A stretch of 64,000 nucleotides of DNA from Streptomyces sp. DH-12 (GCF_002899455.1 NZ_PPFB01000001.1:1364001-1428000), one strand, 5' to 3'. Counted from the first letter of the stretch, positions 18,583 through 26,942 are shown. Notes: generated by a model from the letters alone, not told the origin. Program-made: numbers and translations.

Positions 18583-18603
18583 CTTGAGCGGCCCGTTGTC
18601 AAG
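18583..18603 (-). promoter_or_regulatory. HAIR element (HspR operator) overlapping the dnaK promoter
   Basis: Read on the plus strand the 21-bp element is CTTGAGC-N7-TGTCAAG, against the HAIR consensus CTTGAGT-N7-ACTCAAG: the spacing is exact and 11 of 14 arm bases match. On the dnaK strand it includes a perfect TTGACA (18602-18597), a good -35, followed by a weak TGTGCT (18579-18574) at 17-bp spacing. HspR binding would block this promoter. It lies 58 bp before the dnaK start. Confidence 0.7.
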
Positions 18604-18623
18604 TGTGCGGAGGGGGTTTCACG

Positions 18624-19367
18624 TCAGCGGGGGCGTGACCCGTCCGGGTGGTCCCGCAGCGTCACCGCGCGGCGGGGGCGGTCGGTGACCAGGACGTCCA
18701 CGCGCGGGTCGTCGAGGAAGGCGCGCATCGCCGTGTCGTCGTTGACCGTCCACACCATCGTGAACAGTCCGCCGCGGGCGGCCTCGCGCAGCACGGTGGC
18801 GCGGGCCAGCCGCTGGTGCACGGCGACCCCGTGGGCGCCGCAGGCGCGGACGCGGCGCAGCGGCAGCAGTTCGCCCATCCGGGTGCGCACCAGCCGGCGC
18901 CGGGTCAGGCCGCGGCCGTCGCGGCCGAGGGAGAGCAGGGTGCGCACGCGCGGGCGGGCGGCGGTGAGGGCGGCGACGGAGCGGTCCTCCAGGGTGGTGG
19001 CGACGACCCCGTCCTCCCCCAGCAGGGCGACCGCCCGGTCCAGCACCTCGCGCTCGTAGCCGGTCTCCTTCAGGTCCAGGTGCGCGACGAGCTTCCCCGC
19101 GATCAGCGCCATCACGTCCTCCACGGCGGGCACCGGGTACCCGGCGCGGGCGTCCAGTGCGGTGCGGGTGAGCGTGGACAGCAAGGGGCCGGTGCCGCCC
19201 ACCCGGGCGTCGTGGTGGACGACGAGGACGCCGTCCGCGGTGCGCCGCACGTCGAACTCGACGTACTCGGCGCCCGAGGCGAGCGCGTCCTGGTACGCCT
19301 CCCAGGTGGCCGGGGCGGCGCGTTCGGTCCCTCCGCGGTGGGCGGAGACGGCGGGGCGTGACGTCAT
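18624..19367 (-). CDS. Glycerophosphodiester phosphodiesterase (GDPD family)
   Basis: A 247-residue cytoplasmic enzyme. The GDPD signature residues are present: SAHRGGTERAAPATW (His10, Arg11, Glu15), YVEFDVRRTADGVLVVHHDA (metal-binding Glu/Asp and catalytic His), and LVAHLDLKETGYE. The end carries MVWTVNDDTAMRAFLDDPRVDVLVTDRP, typical of the TIM-barrel C-terminus. It hydrolyses glycerophosphodiesters to glycerol-3-phosphate and an alcohol. There is no signal peptide. It lies 98 bp upstream of, and on the same strand as, dnaK, which has its own promoter. Confidence 0.88.
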   Translation of the reverse strand: MTSRPAVSAHRGGTERAAPATWEAYQDALASGAEYVEFDVRRTADGVLVVHHDARVGGTGPLLSTLTRTALDARAGYPVPAVEDVMALIAGKLVAHLDLKETGYEREVLDRAVALLGEDGVVATTLEDRSVAALTAARPRVRTLLSLGRDGRGLTRRRLVRTRMGELLPLRRVRACGAHGVAVHQRLARATVLREAARGGLFTMVWTVNDDTAMRAFLDDPRVDVLVTDRPRRAVTLRDHPDGSRPR

Positions 19368-19394
19368 GGGGCGGCTTTCGGCGGCGGACGCGGA

Positions 19395-19422
19395 GCAGGC
19401 CGCCCCGGCGGGGGCGGCCTGC
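19395..19422 (-). terminator. Terminator after the OsmC-family gene
   Basis: A 12-bp perfect stem, GCAGGCCGCCCC (19395-19406) with 19411-19422, 4-nt loop, 22 bp past the OsmC stop. Confidence 0.75.
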
Positions 19423-19444
19423 GGTGGCCCTGCGGGCGGACGGG

Positions 19445-19873
19445 TCAGGCGAGCTTCGCCGTCAGGGTGATCTCCGTGCCCTTGAGCGCCTGGCTGACCG
19501 GGCAGTTCACCTTGGCGTCCTCGGCGGCGGCGACGAAGCCGGCCTCGTCCAGGCCGGGGACGGTGCCCTCGACGGTGAGGTGGATGCCGGTGATGCCCGT
19601 GCCCGGCACGAAGGTGACCTCGGCGTTGGTGGTCAGCCGGGTGGGCGGGGTGCCCGCCTTGTCGAGGCCGTTGGACAGGGCCATCGAGAAGCAGCTGGAG
19701 TGCGCGGCGGCGATCAGCTCCTCGGGGCTGGTCTTCCCGTTCGCGTCCTCGGCGCGCGAGGCCCAGGTGACCGGCTGCTCGGAGATGGCGCCCGAGGAGT
19801 CGAAGGCGACGACCCCGCTGCCCTTGAAGAGGCTGCCTTCCCAAACGGTGTGCGCGGAGCGCGTGGTTGCCAT
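19445..19873 (-). CDS. OsmC-family peroxiredoxin
   Basis: A 142-residue OsmC-type thiol peroxidase that reduces organic hydroperoxides. Both redox cysteines are visible: AAHSSCFSMALSN and AKVNCPVSQALKG. The N-terminal SAHTVWEGSLFKGSGVV is the OsmC (YhfA-OsmC) beta-sheet start rather than Ohr. The ATG at 19873 follows AAAGGATGCGGC; an upstream in-frame ATG would add 28 unconserved residues. It is transcribed alone, with hairpins on both sides. Confidence 0.9.
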   Translation of the reverse strand: MATTRSAHTVWEGSLFKGSGVVAFDSSGAISEQPVTWASRAEDANGKTSPEELIAAAHSSCFSMALSNGLDKAGTPPTRLTTNAEVTFVPGTGITGIHLTVEGTVPGLDEAGFVAAAEDAKVNCPVSQALKGTEITLTAKLA

Positions 19874-19924
19874 GCCGCATCCTTTCGAAACGATTCCGGC
19901 CGTGAGGCCGGCGGTGCTCGGTCC

Positions 19925-19948
19925 GGACGCCCGGATCACCGGGCGTCC
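19925..19948 (-). terminator. Terminator between the VWA remnant and OsmC
   Basis: GGACGCCCGG (19925-19934) pairs perfectly with 19939-19948 around an ATCA loop, 26 bp beyond the stop of the VWA-like frame. Confidence 0.7.
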
Positions 19949-19973
19949 CTGGTCCATCCGATCACATCACGGC

Positions 19974-20378
19974 TCAACTCACCCGGAAGACGGGCCCCCT
20001 CGGGATGAAGGGCAGGGTCGCGCCCCGCGGGATCAGGTAGGCGTGCTCGCGCCGCACCCGCACCACGTCGCACCAGCCGTCGGTGACGACCAGCACGGGC
20101 GCGCCGGGCGGGAAGTCGTCGGCGCGCTCCAGCAGGTCGACACCCGGCTGGAGGACGGTGCCGCCCCGGCCGCGGACCCGCACCCTCCCGGCGATCTCGG
20201 TGACCGGCAGGTACCCCGCGTCGTGCGGCGCCGCGTCGCAGAACACCACGCGCGCGGCGGGCACGTCACGGGACTCCGCGTAGGAGGCGATGGCGCCGAG
20301 CGCCTTGCCGAGCAGGGTCCGGTTCATGGAGCCGAGCTCCGGGACACGGGCGGGGGTGACGGTGACGGCTGCCTGCAC
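19974..20378 (-). pseudogene. 5'-truncated VWA-like (DUF2201/MoxR-associated) gene
   Basis: The 134-residue frame reads as the C-terminal VWA domain of a metallopeptidase-like MoxR-associated protein: [59 protein letters not shown], then REHAYLIPRGATLPFIPRG. Full-length relatives have a DTSGSM MIDAS metal site at the start of this domain and about 250 residues before it. Here the MIDAS stretch reads PELGSMN, so the first metal-binding Asp is gone and the N-terminal part is absent from the 130 bp up to the next gene. The remaining domain looks conserved. Decay is more likely than a small functional protein, but expression cannot be excluded. Confidence 0.6.
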
Positions 20379-20508
20379 GCAGGTGCTCCCTTGCGCGCGC
20401 CTCGACGGGCGCGGTGACGCGGACGGGGGACGACTCGCCGCCGAGGGTGTCAGCCGGAAGGCGCGCCCGTCACGCGGATATCCGCCCCGGACGTCCCCGT
20501 CGCGGCCG

Positions 20509-22590
20509 TCAGGCCGCGCGTTCGCGACGCTCCGGCAGGGGGCGGGTGCCGGCCTCGGCGGACTCGGTGAGCCAGCGGCGCAGGATGTGGTGGATCTGTT
20601 CGGCGCCGGCCGGCTCGGCGCCCTCGGGGACCGGGGCGGACAGGACCAGCGGGGACAGCAGGAAGGGGCGGGACTGGGCGCCGCCGAGGCCGCCGTGGGA
20701 GCCGATCTGCTCCTCGAACGCGAGCACCTCGCCGTCCGCCGGGTCGTAGAAGGAGTTGACCATGATGTCGGCGGTGTGCGGGAACGTGTGGGTGCGGCGC
20801 ACGACGTCGGCGGCGCCGGGCCCGAACGGGGCGAGCGGTCCCGGGTTCTCGTCGAGCTCGTCCAGCGGGATCTCCGCGCCGTACGCGCCGAGCACGACCC
20901 CGCCGTGGCGTTCGCTGCGGACCAGCAGGAAGCCGATGCCGGGGTGGTTGGCGAGGGTCGGCAGCAGCACGGGGTGCCGGGCGTCGATCTCCTCCTTGGT
21001 CATCCGGTGCGGCACGTCCGGGAAGGACACCAGGCCCAGGTTGCCGGAGGCGAGCACGACCGGCTCCGAGCCGCGGGAGGGGCGGTAGTGCTCGGCGCCC
21101 TCCTCGACGGGCCGGCGCAGCGCGGCGCGGACCGCCGCGCGGGCCTCGGCGCCGCTGTGGGTGCGCCGGGCGCGGCGCGGCACGGGCAGCCCGCAGCCGG
21201 CCCGCACCAGGTCGCCGAGGGTCAGGCCGTACCGGGAGCGGAACGTCTCGCCGGGGCTCTGCCCGTGGTCGGACAGCACGACGATCCGGTACGGGCGGGG
21301 GGCGTGCTCGGCGACGTTCTCGATCAGCGCGAGGGCGCGGTCGAGGCGCCGCAGCACCTGTTCGGCGTCCCGGCTCGTCGGCCCGGAGTGGTGGGCGACC
21401 TCGTCGTAGGCGACCAGGTCGGCGTAGACGGCGTTGCGGCCGGCCAGCAGGTCGCCCGTCACGGCGGCCACCACGACGTCCCGCTCGACGACGGTGGCGA
21501 AGGCGCGCACCAGGGGGTACAGCCCGCCGCGGGAGACGCGCGGGCGCTGTCCGCGCGTCCGCGACCGCACGGACTGGCCGATCTCCCGGCCCACCTCGGC
21601 GACGAAGGACAGGGCGGTGCGCACGGCGTTGGCGGGGTCGGAGAAGTAGGCGAAGTAGCCCGCGCGGGAGCGGGCGGCCGGGCCCCTGCGGCGGCCCGCG
21701 ATGGACAGCACCAGCGCCTGCTCGTCGGCGCCGCCGCTGAACAGGTTGCCCCGGCTGGCGCCGCCGTGGGCGAGCAGTCCCGCGTGCCCGGAGTGCTCGA
21801 TCGCGCGAGCCTGCAGTTCGGCGGCGCTGGTGGGGCGGTTGCAGACCATCACCTCGCGGCGGGCCTTCTCGTACCAGCGGAAGGCGGGGACGTCGAAGTT
21901 GCTGCCGTGCAGGATGCCGAGCTGGCTGGCGCCGGTCTGGCTGGACCAGTCGGTGCGCCAGGGGGTGAGGCGGTGGGTGGGCCGGTCGCCGCCGGCGCCC
22001 AGCCAGCGGGCGACGGTGGGCATCAGGCCCTTGCCGACGGCGGACAGCAGGACGTCGTGGCCCACGCCGTCGAGCTGGAGGAAGACGGTGCCCGGGGTGG
22101 TCGGGCAGGGCGGGTCGGAGCGCCGTCTCCGGTCCGCGAGCCGGTACAGCCGCCGTCGGTAGGCGTCGTCGTCGCGGACGGCGAGGGCGCCTCCGGTGGC
22201 GGAGGCGACGGCGGACATCACGGCGGCGACCACCACCGCCGTCTCGGGGGCCGCCGAGCCGCGCTCGACCGGGTTGACGCGCAGCGCCACCCACAGCAGG
22301 GCGCCGTTGAGGAAGAACACCAGCAGGCCGAGGACGAGTGCGGGCACGAGCAGCAGCAGTCGCACCAGCAGCGGCCAGACCAGCGCGGACAGCAGGCCGA
22401 AGGCGCCCGCGCCGAGCGCGGCGGTGACCGCGATGTCGGTGGCGCTGCCGCCGTCGGCCGACCGCAGCCGGAAGTCCGGCAGGATGCCCGCGAGCGCCAG
22501 CATGGTGAGCGTGGAGACCGCCCACACGGTGACACTCCGCCCGATCTGACTGGCGACCCGTCGCCCTCGCCCGCCGCCCACGCCGCGCAC
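20509..22590 (-). CDS. Membrane-anchored alkaline phosphatase-superfamily phosphodiesterase with holin-like N-terminus
   Basis: A 693-residue protein. The N-terminal 140 residues hold four hydrophobic segments (AVSTLTMLALAGILPDFRL, LLSALVWPLLVRLLLL, LVLGLLVFFLNGALLWVAL, VVVAAVMSAVAS), resembling the phage_holin_4 family. The rest is a type I phosphodiesterase/nucleotide pyrophosphatase-type domain: TVFLQLDGVGHDVLL opens it and VYADLVAYDEVAHHSGPTS plus IVVLSDHGQSPGETF supply metal ligands. TDWSSQTGASQLGIL probably carries the nucleophile threonine. It probably cleaves a phosphodiester near the membrane; the substrate is unknown. The GTG at 22590 was chosen, with an in-frame GTG at 22581 as alternative. 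Confidence 0.8.
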   Translation of the reverse strand: MRGVGGGRGRRVASQIGRSVTVWAVSTLTMLALAGILPDFRLRSADGGSATDIAVTAALGAGAFGLLSALVWPLLVRLLLLVPALVLGLLVFFLNGALLWVALRVNPVERGSAAPETAVVVAAVMSAVASATGGALAVRDDDAYRRRLYRLADRRRRSDPPCPTTPGTVFLQLDGVGHDVLLSAVGKGLMPTVARWLGAGGDRPTHRLTPWRTDWSSQTGASQLGILHGSNFDVPAFRWYEKARREVMVCNRPTSAAELQARAIEHSGHAGLLAHGGASRGNLFSGGADEQALVLSIAGRRRGPAARSRAGYFAYFSDPANAVRTALSFVAEVGREIGQSVRSRTRGQRPRVSRGGLYPLVRAFATVVERDVVVAAVTGDLLAGRNAVYADLVAYDEVAHHSGPTSRDAEQVLRRLDRALALIENVAEHAPRPYRIVVLSDHGQSPGETFRSRYGLTLGDLVRAGCGLPVPRRARRTHSGAEARAAVRAALRRPVEEGAEHYRPSRGSEPVVLASGNLGLVSFPDVPHRMTKEEIDARHPVLLPTLANHPGIGFLLVRSERHGGVVLGAYGAEIPLDELDENPGPLAPFGPGAADVVRRTHTFPHTADIMVNSFYDPADGEVLAFEEQIGSHGGLGGAQSRPFLLSPLVLSAPVPEGAEPAGAEQIHHILRRWLTESAEAGTRPLPERRERAA

Positions 22591-22713
22591 ACCTCACGTT
22601 CCCGTCTCTGGCCCGCCCCCACCCTGTCACAACGTCCTGATGAGGTGTTCCGTCCCCGCTCCGGCGCCTGCCGCGCCTCCCGGCCCGCCGCCGGGCCCCG
22701 GTCGTGGCCTCCT

Positions 22714-23115
22714 TCAGCGGCCGTCGTAGCCGGCGGTCGGCAGGGAGAGCCTGCGGTGCACCCGGGCCTTCATCGCCGTGTCGTACGACGGCTCCGCGCG
22801 GCCCACCGTCTCCACCCGCACCCCGCGCCGCGCGCACTCCGCGGTGAACCCGGCCACGGAGGACAGCGCCCGCTCCAGCACCCGCAGGCTGGGCGCCACG
22901 AACAGGTCGGCGCCGGGCCGCACCCCGTCCCAGAGCAGCGCGTGGTCGGGGCGCAGGCCGCGCACCAGCAGTTCGCGGGCCACCGCGTACCCGTGCTCGG
23001 CGGCCCAGCGCGCGCACATCGCGTGCTGGCCGCGGGAGTCCACCAGGAACGGCTCGGCGTCCAGCTCCTCCAGCGGCGTCAGGCTCGCGATGGCCGTCAC
23101 CCGCACCGGCGCCAT
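22714..23115 (-). CDS. Small protein resembling a degenerate serine-resolvase N-terminal domain
   Basis: A 133-residue protein starting at the ATG at 23115 after GAGGGGG. The layout (VDSRGQHAMCARWAAEHGYA, a short loop, GADLFVAPSLRVLERALSS, ECARRGVRVETV) follows resolvase catalytic domains (RVSTxxQ, AxxxGY, DxLVVxxLxRLxRS, GVxFxSL), but the catalytic Ser and the following Arg pattern are not clearly preserved and no DNA-binding domain follows. I do not recognise a named family; the fold suggestion is inference. A promoter region of 94 bp separates it from the divergent MBL hydrolase. Confidence 0.6.
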   Translation of the reverse strand: MAPVRVTAIASLTPLEELDAEPFLVDSRGQHAMCARWAAEHGYAVARELLVRGLRPDHALLWDGVRPGADLFVAPSLRVLERALSSVAGFTAECARRGVRVETVGRAEPSYDTAMKARVHRRLSLPTAGYDGR

Positions 23116-23209
23116 GGCGTCCCCCTCACCTCGGGCCCACCTCGGGTTTTCGCCGACGACCCTACTCCTGCGCGTAGGCTTCGGGGAGTCGCGCGAAGGA
23201 GGCGAAGAG

Positions 23210-23983
23210 GTGCCGGTGGAGGTCACGTGGTGGGGGCACGCCACCTGCACGCTGGAGGACTCGCACACGCGCGTCCTCACCGACCCCCTGTTCGCACGCC
23301 GGCTGGCGCATCTGCGGCGCAGGCGCGGCGCGGTGCCGCCGCCGGAGGCGCGGCGCGCGGACGTGGTGCTGGTGTCCCATCTGCACCACGACCACCTGCA
23401 CCTGCCGTCGCTGGCCCGGCTCGCCCCGGGCGCCCGGCTGCTGGTGCCCTTGGGGGCGCTCCGGGCGGTTCCGGGGCTGCGCAGGCTCACCGCGCTCGAC
23501 ATCACCGAGATGGCGCCCGGCGACGTGACGTCCGTCGGGCCGCTGGCGGTGCGGGCCGTGCCCGCGCTGCACGACGGGCGGCGGCTGCCCGTGGGGAGGC
23601 GCCGCGCGCCCGCCCTCGGTTACGTGGTCGAGGGTGAGGCGCGCACCTACTTCGCCGGGGACACCGGCCTGTTCGAGGACATGGCCAAGGAGACCGGCCC
23701 GGTGGACACGGCGCTGCTGCCGGTGGGCGGCTGGGGGCCGTACCTGGGCGAGGGGCACCTGGACGCGGGGCGCGCGGCCGAGGCGCTGGCGCTGCTGGGC
23801 GCGGCGCACGCGGTGCCGGTGCACTACGGCACGTACTGGCCGATCGGGATGGACGCCGTGCGCCCCCACGAGTTCCACGCGCCGGGGCACGAGTTCGAGC
23901 GGCTGGCGGGGCGGCACGCGCCGGAGGCGGTGGTGCACCGGCTCGGGCACGGCGAGAGCGTGCGCCTGGGGGCGGCGCGGTGA
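23210..23983 (+). CDS. Metallo-beta-lactamase-fold hydrolase (UlaG-like)
   Basis: A 257-residue enzyme. It begins VEVTWWGHATCTLED, characteristic of the UlaG/NAPE-PLD side of the MBL superfamily, with the metal motif SHLHHDHLHLPSL (HxHxDH), then YFAGDTGLFEDM (bridging Asp) and VPVHYGTYWPIGM (last His). The GTG at 23210 is decided by AAGGAGG at 23196-23202, 7 nt upstream. The stop overlaps the DedA start by 4 bp (GTGA), so the two are translationally coupled. The substrate is unknown, possibly a cyclic phosphodiester or phospholipid-derived lactone. Confidence 0.86.
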   Translation: MPVEVTWWGHATCTLEDSHTRVLTDPLFARRLAHLRRRRGAVPPPEARRADVVLVSHLHHDHLHLPSLARLAPGARLLVPLGALRAVPGLRRLTALDITEMAPGDVTSVGPLAVRAVPALHDGRRLPVGRRRAPALGYVVEGEARTYFAGDTGLFEDMAKETGPVDTALLPVGGWGPYLGEGHLDAGRAAEALALLGAAHAVPVHYGTYWPIGMDAVRPHEFHAPGHEFERLAGRHAPEAVVHRLGHGESVRLGAAR

Positions 23984-24633
23984 CCTCCCCCGCCGCCCTC
24001 GTACAGACGGCCGGCGGCCTGGTGCCGCCGGCGGCCGTGGCTCCCGAGTCCACCCAGCAGGCGATCGGGTACCCGTCGCTGTTCCTGCTGGTGCTCATCG
24101 GGGCGCTGGTGCCGGTGGTGCCGACGGGCGCGCTGGTCAGTTCGGCGGCCGTGGTCGCCTTCCACCGGACCGCGCCGTTCCCGATGGCGCTGGTGTTCGT
24201 GACGGCGTCGCTGGCCGCCTTCCTCGGCGACGTGGCGCTGTACTGGCTGGGGCGGCGCGGGATGACGTCGAGGAACGGGTCGCGCTGGCTGGAGGCGATC
24301 CGGGACCGGGCCCCCGAGGAGCGGCTGGCGCAGGCCCAGGAGAAGCTCGCCGACCACGGCGTGGCGGTGCTGGTGCTGTCCCGGCTGGTGCCGGCCGGGC
24401 GGCTGCCGGTGATGCTGGCCTGCCTGGTCGCGAAGTGGCCGCTGCGGCGTTTCGTACGCGGCAACCTGCCGGCCTGCCTGGCCTGGGCGGCGACCTACCA
24501 GCTCATCGGCGTCCTCGGCGGCTCGCTGTTCGCCGAGCCCTGGGAGGGCGTGCTCGCGGCGATCGTGCTGACCGTGCTGATCAGCGTGGCCCCGGCCCTG
24601 TGGCGGTGGGTGCGCCGCACGCCCGCCGGCTGA
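23980..24633 (+). CDS. DedA-family membrane protein
   Basis: A 217-residue polytopic protein of the DedA/SNARE-associated (VTT) family, which includes undecaprenyl- and phospholipid-flipping scramblases of the cytoplasmic membrane. Hydrophobic helices lie at about 33-58, 70-95, 125-150, 158-180 and 188-208. The family features are LGDVALYWLGRRG in the reentrant region and LSRLVPAGRLPVMLACLV with the conserved arginines. Coupled to the upstream MBL hydrolase by a GTGA overlap, it may supply or export a lipid substrate. Confidence 0.87.
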   Translation: MTSPAALVQTAGGLVPPAAVAPESTQQAIGYPSLFLLVLIGALVPVVPTGALVSSAAVVAFHRTAPFPMALVFVTASLAAFLGDVALYWLGRRGMTSRNGSRWLEAIRDRAPEERLAQAQEKLADHGVAVLVLSRLVPAGRLPVMLACLVAKWPLRRFVRGNLPACLAWAATYQLIGVLGGSLFAEPWEGVLAAIVLTVLISVAPALWRWVRRTPAG

Positions 24634-24642
24634 CGCCACCGG

Positions 24643-25698
24643 TCACCCGAGCACCCGCGACCCGCCGACCGGCAGGTCCCACAGCCGGTCCCGGGGCAGC
24701 CCGGCCGCCTCCCAGGCGGCGCGGACCCGGGTGAGCGGTTCCAGGACCGGTTCCGCGGAGAGCACGAAGGTGCCCCAGTGCATGGGCGCCATGTGCCGCG
24801 CCCCCAGGTCCTGGGCCGCGCGCACCGCCTCCTCCGGGTCGCAGTGCACGTCGGCCAGCCACCAGCGCGGGTCGTACGCGCCGATCGGCATCAGGGTGAG
24901 GTCGATGCCCGGGTAGCGGCGGCCGATGCGGGAGAACCAGTGGCCGTAGCCGGTGTCGCCGGCGAAGTGCACGCGCCGCCCGTCGGGGGCGGTGAGCACC
25001 CAGCCGCCCCACAGCGAGCGGCAGGTGTCGGTCAGGGTGCGCTTGGACCAGTGGTGGGACGGTACGAAGTCGAAGCGGACGCCGTCCAGTTGCGCCGCCT
25101 CCCACCAGTCCAGCTCGGTGACGCGGGTGAACCGGCGGCGGTGGAACCAGCGGCCCAGGCCCGCCGGCACGAACATCGGGGTGTCGCGCGGCAGCCGCCG
25201 CAGGGTGGGGGCGTCCAGGTGGTCGTAGTGGTTGTGGCTGATGACGACCGCGTCCACGCGGGGCAGCGTCTCCCAGGCCACCCCGACGGGTGTGACACGG
25301 GCGGGCGTGCCGAGGATGCGGCGGGACCACACCGGGTCGGTGAGCACGGTGAGCCCGCCGATCCGCACCACCCAGCTGGCGTGGCCCGCCCAGGTCACGG
25401 CGAGCGTGCGGGCGTCCACGTCGGGCACCGGGCCGGGGGCGTACGGCAGGCGGGGGATGTCGGCGAGGCCCTCGGGGCCGGGCCGCACCGCGCCCTCGCG
25501 GGCGAAGCGGGCGAACGCCTTGAGGCCGGGCAGCGGGGCGGTCAGCCGGTCGTGGAAGGTGCGGGGCCACACCCGGCGCTCGGCGAGCGGGCGCGGTGCG
25601 GCGAGCGGCGGGTGGGGGCGGTCCTCACGGACCGGGGCCGGGGGGCCGGCGTCCGGTGCCGTGGTCGTCGTGCCGGTCGGCTCGTACCGCTGCGTCAT
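24643..25698 (-). CDS. MBL-fold hydrolase, NAPE-PLD-like
   Basis: A 351-residue zinc-dependent hydrolase. After a Pro-rich N-terminal 45 residues, TLAVTWAGHASWVVRIGG opens the domain. The metal motif is VISHNHYDHLDAPTLR, then FVPSHHWSKR, HFAGDTGYGHWF and APMHWGTFVLS, the pattern of N-acyl-phosphatidylethanolamine phospholipase D. NAPE-PLD cleaves the glycerophosphate bond of N-acyl-PE, but bacterial members act on varied lipids. The ATG at 25698 overlaps the upstream stop (ATGA), so it is coupled to the aminotransferase-fold gene. An earlier ATG at 25713 is less likely. Confidence 0.85.
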   Translation of the reverse strand: MTQRYEPTGTTTTAPDAGPPAPVREDRPHPPLAAPRPLAERRVWPRTFHDRLTAPLPGLKAFARFAREGAVRPGPEGLADIPRLPYAPGPVPDVDARTLAVTWAGHASWVVRIGGLTVLTDPVWSRRILGTPARVTPVGVAWETLPRVDAVVISHNHYDHLDAPTLRRLPRDTPMFVPAGLGRWFHRRRFTRVTELDWWEAAQLDGVRFDFVPSHHWSKRTLTDTCRSLWGGWVLTAPDGRRVHFAGDTGYGHWFSRIGRRYPGIDLTLMPIGAYDPRWWLADVHCDPEEAVRAAQDLGARHMAPMHWGTFVLSAEPVLEPLTRVRAAWEAAGLPRDRLWDLPVGGSRVLG

Positions 25699-26942
25699 CG
25701 AGAGGACTCCCATCGCCGAGCGTCGTCACGGAGGTCGTCGAAGACCGACGTCACCCGGTGCAACGCGCGTCGCACCCATGGCAGTTCCGCCGGTTCGTCC
25801 GCGTCCAGGCACTCCGCGCGCTCCTCGGGCGTGGCCCCCAGCAGGGGCGCGGTGCACAGCCGCACGCGCGGTGTCTCGAGGTCGTCGCCGAACCGGTGGC
25901 CGCCCGCCGCGGGCATGCCCGACCGGCCGGTGAGGAAGTCCTCCAGTTCCTGGGTGTCGCCGACGCCGCGCGCGGCGAGCGCCGGCGCCAGGGGGGTGAG
26001 GTCCACGTAGAGGTGCCGGCCGCACTGCGGGGGCCGGGCCACCGCGCCCGCGGCGACGACGGCGCGGTGCGCGGCGGCGGCCACGCGCGCGTGCGCCCGT
26101 ACGGACGCGGCGACGCGGGCGGTGACCGGCTCGGGCTCGGACAGCGCGTACCCGGCGGCCGCCGCGACGGGCGTCGCCACGCACGCGTCGAGGGCGGTGA
26201 GCACGTCGAGGACGCGCGCGTGCAGCGCGCCGCCCTCCGGGCCCGCCGGGAAGCGGGCGACCGCGGCGGGCCAGCCGGGCGGGAGCAGGGAGCCGGCCAG
26301 GTCGGTGACGACGGTGACGTGGTCGGGCAGCATCTCGGCGGGGCTGAGCAGCACCGTGCCGTGCGGGTCGTGCAGCGTGTCGCGCCAGGTCTCGTCGCTG
26401 ATCAGGTGCAGCCCCTCCCCGGCCGCGGCCTGCAGCGTCTCGTGCAGCAGGTCGGGCGGGGCGACGGTCGCGGTGGGGTCGTCGGCCACGGACAACACCA
26501 GCAGGCGCGGGTCACGGCCCTCGGCGCGCATCCGGCGCACGGTCTCCAGCAGCGCGTACGGGTCGGGGACCCCGCCGCTCTCGGCGGGGGTCGGCACATG
26601 GAACACGGGTCGGCCGAGCAGCCGCGCGTACGGCGCCCACCAGGCGGTGCACGGCCGCGGCACCAGGACGTCGCCGTCGAGGGCGGCGGTCAGGGCGGTC
26701 AGCAGGGCGGGCGCGCCCGGGGCGAGGGCCGTGCGGTCCGGGCGGGCGGGCAGTCCGCGCCGCTCTCCGTGGCCGCAGGCCGCGTCGATGAGCGCGGGGC
26801 CGCCGCCGACCGGTTCGGGGCCGCCCCGGGAGGCGGCCGCCGCCAGCGCCCCGGCCAGTTCGGGCAGCACCGGCAGCCCGTCCTCGGGGAGCGGCGGCCC
26901 GAAGCGGACCGGGCCGTGTCCTTCCGGATCCGTCCGCCGCAT
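25695..26942 (-). CDS. Aminotransferase-fold (class I/II) protein lacking the PLP lysine
   Basis: A 415-residue protein with the fold-type I aminotransferase layout: the cofactor-stacking region ALAPGAPALLTALTAAL, the substrate wall PRPCTAWWAPYARLLGRPV, then LHLISDETWRDTL (Asp183 where PLP nitrogen binds). The next block should read like SLSKSLALGGWRIG but is TDLAGSLLPPGWP: the Schiff-base lysine is Gly217 and the following arginine is Pro225. It is therefore unlikely to be a PLP transaminase and may be structural, regulatory or binding. The ATG at 26942 follows GGAGG at 8 nt. It is coupled to the NAPE-PLD-like gene. Confidence 0.7.
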   Translation of the reverse strand: MRRTDPEGHGPVRFGPPLPEDGLPVLPELAGALAAAASRGGPEPVGGGPALIDAACGHGERRGLPARPDRTALAPGAPALLTALTAALDGDVLVPRPCTAWWAPYARLLGRPVFHVPTPAESGGVPDPYALLETVRRMRAEGRDPRLLVLSVADDPTATVAPPDLLHETLQAAAGEGLHLISDETWRDTLHDPHGTVLLSPAEMLPDHVTVVTDLAGSLLPPGWPAAVARFPAGPEGGALHARVLDVLTALDACVATPVAAAAGYALSEPEPVTARVAASVRAHARVAAAAHRAVVAAGAVARPPQCGRHLYVDLTPLAPALAARGVGDTQELEDFLTGRSGMPAAGGHRFGDDLETPRVRLCTAPLLGATPEERAECLDADEPAELPWVRRALHRVTSVFDDLRDDARRWESSR

